DNA from: Chryseobacterium paludis
GTDB lineage: Bacteria; Bacteroidota; Bacteroidia; Flavobacteriales; Weeksellaceae
NCBI RefSeq assembly: GCF_025403485.1
Contig: NZ_CP099966.1
Coordinates: 1,550,001 to 1,614,000, forward strand
Direction of reading: 5' to 3'
Length of the DNA stretch: 64,000 bases
In this document: positions 60,227 through 64,000 of the stretch, piece after piece
Layout: each line of letters opens with the position of its first letter
Position numbering within the stretch: position 1 is the first letter of the stretch
Translations under genes and position numbers: made by a program
The notes under the pieces: generated by a model
Told to the model about the DNA's origin: nothing
Databases searched by the model: none
What the model saw: the letters and a program-made list of their open reading frames with translations, nothing else

Positions 60227-62110
60227 TTAACTTTCTACTTCGTTTATAATTTCTCTGCTATCAATATCGCCATCTTCTACCACTAGATTTTCAAGAATAA
60301 AAACCTGTCTGTCCGGTGTATTTTTACCCATATAAAATTCTAAAAGCTGTTCAATGGTCTGATCTTTTCCAACGACTACAGGTTCAAGACGAATATCTTT
60401 GCCTATAAAGTGTTTAAATTCATCAGGTGAAATCTCTCCCAATCCTTTAAATCGGGTAATTTCCGGGTTCTTTCCTAATTCATTTAAGGCTTTTACCCGC
60501 TCCATTTCACTGTAGCAATATCTTGTCTCTTTTTTATTTCTGACCCTGAATAATGGGGTTTGAAGAATATAAAGATGTCCATTCTTAATCAAGTCGGGGA
60601 AAAACTGTAAAAAGAATGTAATCATTAAAAGACGGATATGCATCCCATCAACATCGGCATCGGTTGCAATGATAACATGGTTATATCTTAAGTCTTCAAG
60701 ACTCTCTTCAATATTTAAAGCAGCTTGTAATAAATTAAATTCTTCATTTTCATACACTACTTTTTTTGTTAAGCCATAACAGTTCAATGGTTTCCCTTTT
60801 AATGAAAAAACGGCTTGGGTTTCAACATCTCTTGATTTAGTAATTGATCCGGATGCTGAATCTCCCTCAGTAATGAAGATCTGTGTATCTCCTTTTCTTT
60901 CTGCTTTTTGATCATTATAGTGTTGTCTGCAATCACGAAGCTTTTTATTGTGAAGCGATACTTTTTTTGCTCTTTCTCTGGCCAGTTTCTGAATTCCTGA
61001 AAGTTCTTTTCTTTCTCTTTCTGAAATTAAAATTTTCCGTTGAATTGCCTCTGCAATCTCAGGGTTTCTATGCAGGAAGTTATCAAGTTTACTTTTTAAA
61101 AAATCAATAATAAACGTTCTTACTGTCGGACCATTCGGTCCCATATCATTGGAACCTAATTTAGTTTTTGTCTGAGATTCAAAAACAGGTTCTTCTACAT
61201 TAATGGAAATTGCTGCAATAATAGACTTTCTAATATCTGATGCATCGAAATTTTTATTAAAAAACTCACGTATTGTTTTTACATATGCCTCACGGAAAGC
61301 ATTAAGATGGGTACCACCCTGAGTCGTATTCTGACCGTTTACGAATGAAAAATAAGTTTCAGTCTGTGATCTGTCCGAATGGGTAATAGCAAGTTCAATA
61401 TCCTCCTCCATTAAATGAACGATCGGATAAAGAATTTCGCCTTCCAATTCTTCTTCCAATAAATCTTTAAGACCATTTTCTGAATAATAGGTTTCCCCGT
61501 TAAAGATAATTTTAAGTCCCGGATTCAGATACGCATAGTTTCTGAGCATTCTTTCGATATACTCTTTTCTGTATTTGAAATGAAGAAATATCTCTCCATC
61601 TGGAACAAACGAAATTTCAGTACCATTTCGATCTGAAGTATCCTTTTCATCGTGATTTTCCGAAATAATTCCTCGCGAAAATTCTGCTATCTTCATCTTT
61701 CCTTCACGAAAAGACCTTACTTTAAAATATTCAGAAAGTGCATTTACTGCTTTGGTACCAACACCATTTAAACCAACAGATTTTTTGAAAGCTTTGCTAT
61801 CGTATTTACCTCCGGTATTCATTTTGGACACTGCATCCACAACTTTTCCTAATGGAATCCCACGTCCAAAATCACGGACAGTTACCTTACCGTCATCTAC
61901 TTTTATTTCAATTCTCTTACCTGATTTCATTCTGAACTCATCAATAGAGTTGTCGAGAATTTCTTTAAGCAAAATGTAAATACCATCATCAGCAGAAGAA
62001 CCATCTCCGAGCTTTCCGATATACATACCGGGGCGCAAACGAATATGTTCCTGCCAATCGAGGGTTCTGATATTATCTTCAGAATAGATTGGATTTATTT
62101 CTTGTGACAT
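60227..62110 (-). CDS. parE: DNA topoisomerase IV subunit B
   Basis: ATPase subunit of topoisomerase IV, paired with ParC to remove positive supercoils and decatenate chromosomes. The 627 residues carry the GHKL ATPase with [13 protein letters not shown] (the N-box, about 47-59), [10 protein letters not shown] and [22 protein letters not shown] domain follows with [18 protein letters not shown] and [10 protein letters not shown]. The order ParE, membrane protein, ParC, rhomboid suggests one transcript from the overlapping boxes just upstream. Confidence 0.96.
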   Translation of the reverse strand: MSQEINPIYSEDNIRTLDWQEHIRLRPGMYIGKLGDGSSADDGIYILLKEILDNSIDEFRMKSGKRIEIKVDDGKVTVRDFGRGIPLGKVVDAVSKMNTGGKYDSKAFKKSVGLNGVGTKAVNALSEYFKVRSFREGKMKIAEFSRGIISENHDEKDTSDRNGTEISFVPDGEIFLHFKYRKEYIERMLRNYAYLNPGLKIIFNGETYYSENGLKDLLEEELEGEILYPIVHLMEEDIELAITHSDRSQTETYFSFVNGQNTTQGGTHLNAFREAYVKTIREFFNKNFDASDIRKSIIAAISINVEEPVFESQTKTKLGSNDMGPNGPTVRTFIIDFLKSKLDNFLHRNPEIAEAIQRKILISERERKELSGIQKLARERAKKVSLHNKKLRDCRQHYNDQKAERKGDTQIFITEGDSASGSITKSRDVETQAVFSLKGKPLNCYGLTKKVVYENEEFNLLQAALNIEESLEDLRYNHVIIATDADVDGMHIRLLMITFFLQFFPDLIKNGHLYILQTPLFRVRNKKETRYCYSEMERVKALNELGKNPEITRFKGLGEISPDEFKHFIGKDIRLEPVVVGKDQTIEQLLEFYMGKNTPDRQVFILENLVVEDGDIDSREIINEVES

Positions 62111-62122
62111 AAGTTATTTCAG

Positions 62123-62138
62123 CAAACATACAAAAGTA
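62123..62138 (-). promoter_or_regulatory. Two overlapping promoter -7 boxes for the parE operon
   Basis: Minus strand TACTTTTG (62138-62131) and TATGTTTG (62130-62123) both fit TAnnTTTG and lie 13-28 nt upstream of the parE start. No TTG at -33. Confidence 0.5.
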
Positions 62139-62202
62139 CGAAAATGATCAAAATTATCCGAATTTTTCTAATTCATTTTTTAATAATATTATCTAATATG
62201 TA

Positions 62203-62234
62203 TTGCATTATTGTCAAGCAAATTTTATATTTAC
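62203..62234 (+). promoter_or_regulatory. Promoter of the beta-propeller sensor gene
   Basis: TTG at 62203-62205 and TATATTTA at 62227-62234 are 21 nt apart. The box differs from TAnnTTTG only in its last base and ends 18 nt before the GTG start. Confidence 0.5.
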
Positions 62235-62252
62235 GCCATTATTCAATATTAA

Positions 62253-64000
62253 GTGAAAAACCTATGTGATTTCTCTATATTTTTATTAATACTATTCTTT
62301 CCTTTTATCTCTTTTAGCCAGATCCCGGGATTGGTAAATTATAGTGAAGAGGATGGACTGAATAGTTCCACTACCTATACGATCAATCAGGATAACAAGG
62401 GCTTTATCTGGATTGGTAGTGACAATGGACTGTTCAGATTTGACGGAAGGGAATTCAAGCAGTTCAGTAAAAAAAACGGACTTAAGAACATTGATGTTTT
62501 GGGGTGTAACCCTCTGTCTAACGGAGAAAATTTCATTATGCCTTATTTAACTGATTTCGCTTATCTAAAAGATGGAAAAGTTATCAACTCAGATTACAAT
62601 AAAGAGCTTAAAAAGCTTACTCATATATCATCAAGTTATAGCAGTGGAGATTCACTTTTCACATACAATTATGACAATCCCAAAGAAATTTTTCTATACA
62701 GACATGGAAAGGTAAAAGCGATTCCACTATTTATAGATAAGGGTCTGCCATTAATGGACAAATATTTTGCATTCTCTTACGACACTGCCAATCACTTACT
62801 TTATGTAACTAACGATCGTGATAAGATAGTCGCTTATAACATTCTCACCAAAAAGAAAACACTTTGTAGTGTTTCAATGCCTAAAATGACTATCTATAGA
62901 AGGGGGGATTATTTTGTTGCAAACCTTAATAATAAGGTGGAAATTTATAAGAGAAGTAATAAATATTATTTAAAAAAAATTCAGTCTTTTTCTATTCGTG
63001 AAAAGATTCATCAACTTGTTATAGACAAGAATTACAGACTTTGGCTTTGTCTGGATAAAGGGGGTGTCATTTATTATAAACAGACGTTGCAGGAGGGGAA
63101 TCTTTCCCATCCTTTAAAGCTTATGGATGACTTTGTCATGAATCATATTATGATAGACCGGGATAATAACGTTTGGTTTTCAACAAAAAATAACGGCATT
63201 TATTTTATTACAGAAAAGTTTTTCAATAATTACATTCATTTGCCTGTAAAAAATAACTCATCTTTCATAACGGCTATAGGAAAAAATGGCAAAAATATTG
63301 TTTTAGGATATAATGAAGCAAAAAGTGGTATTTTAAAATCCAATACTATAAAGGATCTTGTCCTTGAAAAAAACAGAAAAACAGAAACTAAAAGTATATT
63401 TTCAAAAGGAAATATGATTATTTTCGGATTTAATCTAAGTGTTATTCAATACAATACGCTTACCCACAAAATAAATCATCTGGGAGATTACAGTTTAAAG
63501 AGTATTTTGCCTTACACTGATGATTCTGTACTTATTTGTTCTTCTGAAAGCCTTACAGTTTATAATTTTACTACTCATCGTAAATTTAAGTTGCTTAATG
63601 AAAGGACTTACAACGCCTTATCCTACGACAAAGACAGTATTTTTGTAGGTGACTTTAAAGATTTATATAAGCTGAATGTTAAAACAAAAAAGAAGATCTT
63701 ATTTCTGGAAGGGTATTATTTCACAGACATTAAAAAGCTCAAATCCAACATATATGTAGGATCTACCAACCTTAATGGCATTGTGTTTTTCAACAATAAA
63801 AAAATTATACGAAGAATAACTGAAAAAAACGGCTTATCTACTGATCAGATAAAAAAGATCGAAGTTGAAAACGAAAATATTTTCTGGGCCAGTACCAATT
63901 CAGGATTAAGCAGGGTTGAAATAAAAGGAGCCCATATTAAGATCAACAATTTCACCCAGACAGACGGACTCCCATCTAATGTAGTCGCTGGATGCGTAAT
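62253..64000 (+). CDS. Two-component-regulator-propeller (Reg_prop) sensor, N-terminal part, cut off by the window end
   Basis: GTG at 62253 starts an open frame running off the window (582 codons shown); a stop lies directly upstream. A signal peptide or first TM covers about 1-24 (FLLILFFPFISFSQ). The NYSEEDGLNSSTTYTINQDN segment, then GFIWIGSDNGLFRFDG, is the classic Reg_prop repeat that begins periplasmic double-propeller sensors. Further blades repeat (RLWLCLDKGGVIYY, NNVWFSTKNNGIYF, ENIFWASTNSGLSRV). The usual C-terminus is a histidine kinase or a LuxR/LytTR-type output, which lies outside the window. It is divergent from parE. Confidence 0.85.
   Translation, partial: MKNLCDFSIFLLILFFPFISFSQIPGLVNYSEEDGLNSSTTYTINQDNKGFIWIGSDNGLFRFDGREFKQFSKKNGLKNIDVLGCNPLSNGENFIMPYLTDFAYLKDGKVINSDYNKELKKLTHISSSYSSGDSLFTYNYDNPKEIFLYRHGKVKAIPLFIDKGLPLMDKYFAFSYDTANHLLYVTNDRDKIVAYNILTKKKTLCSVSMPKMTIYRRGDYFVANLNNKVEIYKRSNKYYLKKIQSFSIREKIHQLVIDKNYRLWLCLDKGGVIYYKQTLQEGNLSHPLKLMDDFVMNHIMIDRDNNVWFSTKNNGIYFITEKFFNNYIHLPVKNNSSFITAIGKNGKNIVLGYNEAKSGILKSNTIKDLVLEKNRKTETKSIFSKGNMIIFGFNLSVIQYNTLTHKINHLGDYSLKSILPYTDDSVLICSSESLTVYNFTTHRKFKLLNERTYNALSYDKDSIFVGDFKDLYKLNVKTKKKILFLEGYYFTDIKKLKSNIYVGSTNLNGIVFFNNKKIIRRITEKNGLSTDQIKKIEVENENIFWASTNSGLSRVEIKGAHIKINNFTQTDGLPSNVVAGCV

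Overview
The window looks like part of a chromosome of a Flavobacteriia member, most likely Chryseobacterium or a close Weeksellaceae relative. This rests on low GC content, A-rich upstream regions without Shine-Dalgarno motifs, many TAnnTTTG promoter boxes (the Bacteroidetes -7 element), type IX secretion C-terminal sorting domains of both types, a GLPGLI-family protein and protein sequences typical of the family. It is mostly ordinary chromosomal housekeeping and cell-envelope DNA. I see no prophage, insertion sequence, CRISPR array or complete mobile element.

Layout. 1-5.1 kb: a 5'-truncated cobalamin riboswitch, a densely folded palindromic element, metE, a tandem SnoaL-like protein, then a decayed strip. 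That strip holds a second fossil copy of the metE 3' end, a frameshifted gene carrying a stand-alone EF-Tu domain III, and a secreted-protein gene with an in-frame TGA. 5.1-6.3 kb: an XRE regulator and a J-domain/KTSC fusion. 6.5-12.9 kb: a TetR-controlled RND tripartite efflux operon. 13-17 kb: a very large type-B T9SS surface protein. 17.1-20.6 kb: a CvfB-like RNA-binding protein, a fossil 3' gene end, a frameshifted DUF4476 protein and dihydrolipoyl dehydrogenase. 20.7-24 kb: small membrane and regulatory genes and a glycosyltransferase. 24.1-28.4 kb: recQ, kdsD and tatC. 28.6-35.4 kb: three exported metallopeptidases. 35.4-38.8 kb: dacB with a sensor kinase, and pepE. 39-45 kb: a TPR protein, a YdeI-like protein, a transaldolase-like enzyme, and the GLPGLI / M56 peptidase / BlaI-type repressor cluster. 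46.1-46.6 kb: four tandem initiator tRNA genes. 46.6-50.6 kb: a small-gene cluster (L-threonylcarbamoyladenylate synthase, CPBP protease, yaaA, prmC and others). 50.8-53.3 kb: a two-gene lectin/surface operon with a long leader. 53.4-56.4 kb: two SDR enzymes and a membrane-bound AraC regulator. 56.4-62.1 kb: topoisomerase IV genes with a membrane-protein gene between them. 62.2 kb to the end: the start of a large beta-propeller sensor.

How parts work together. B12 availability probably controls metE through the riboswitch. The efflux genes form a TetR-operon with paired operator-like sites. The BlaI-type repressor has a matching TACA-N2-TGTA operator in its own promoter and is translationally coupled to an M56 membrane peptidase, with a GLPGLI secreted protein downstream. 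dacB and the histidine kinase are 7 nt apart and probably co-transcribed.

The observations most worth a second look are the nested multi-hairpin element before metE, the metE fossil, the EF-Tu-domain-III gene, the four-copy initiator tRNA array whose spacers show stepwise covariation in a hairpin, and the BlaI/M56/GLPGLI cluster. Three separate disrupted reading frames lie at A homopolymers, so some could be sequencing errors rather than decay.
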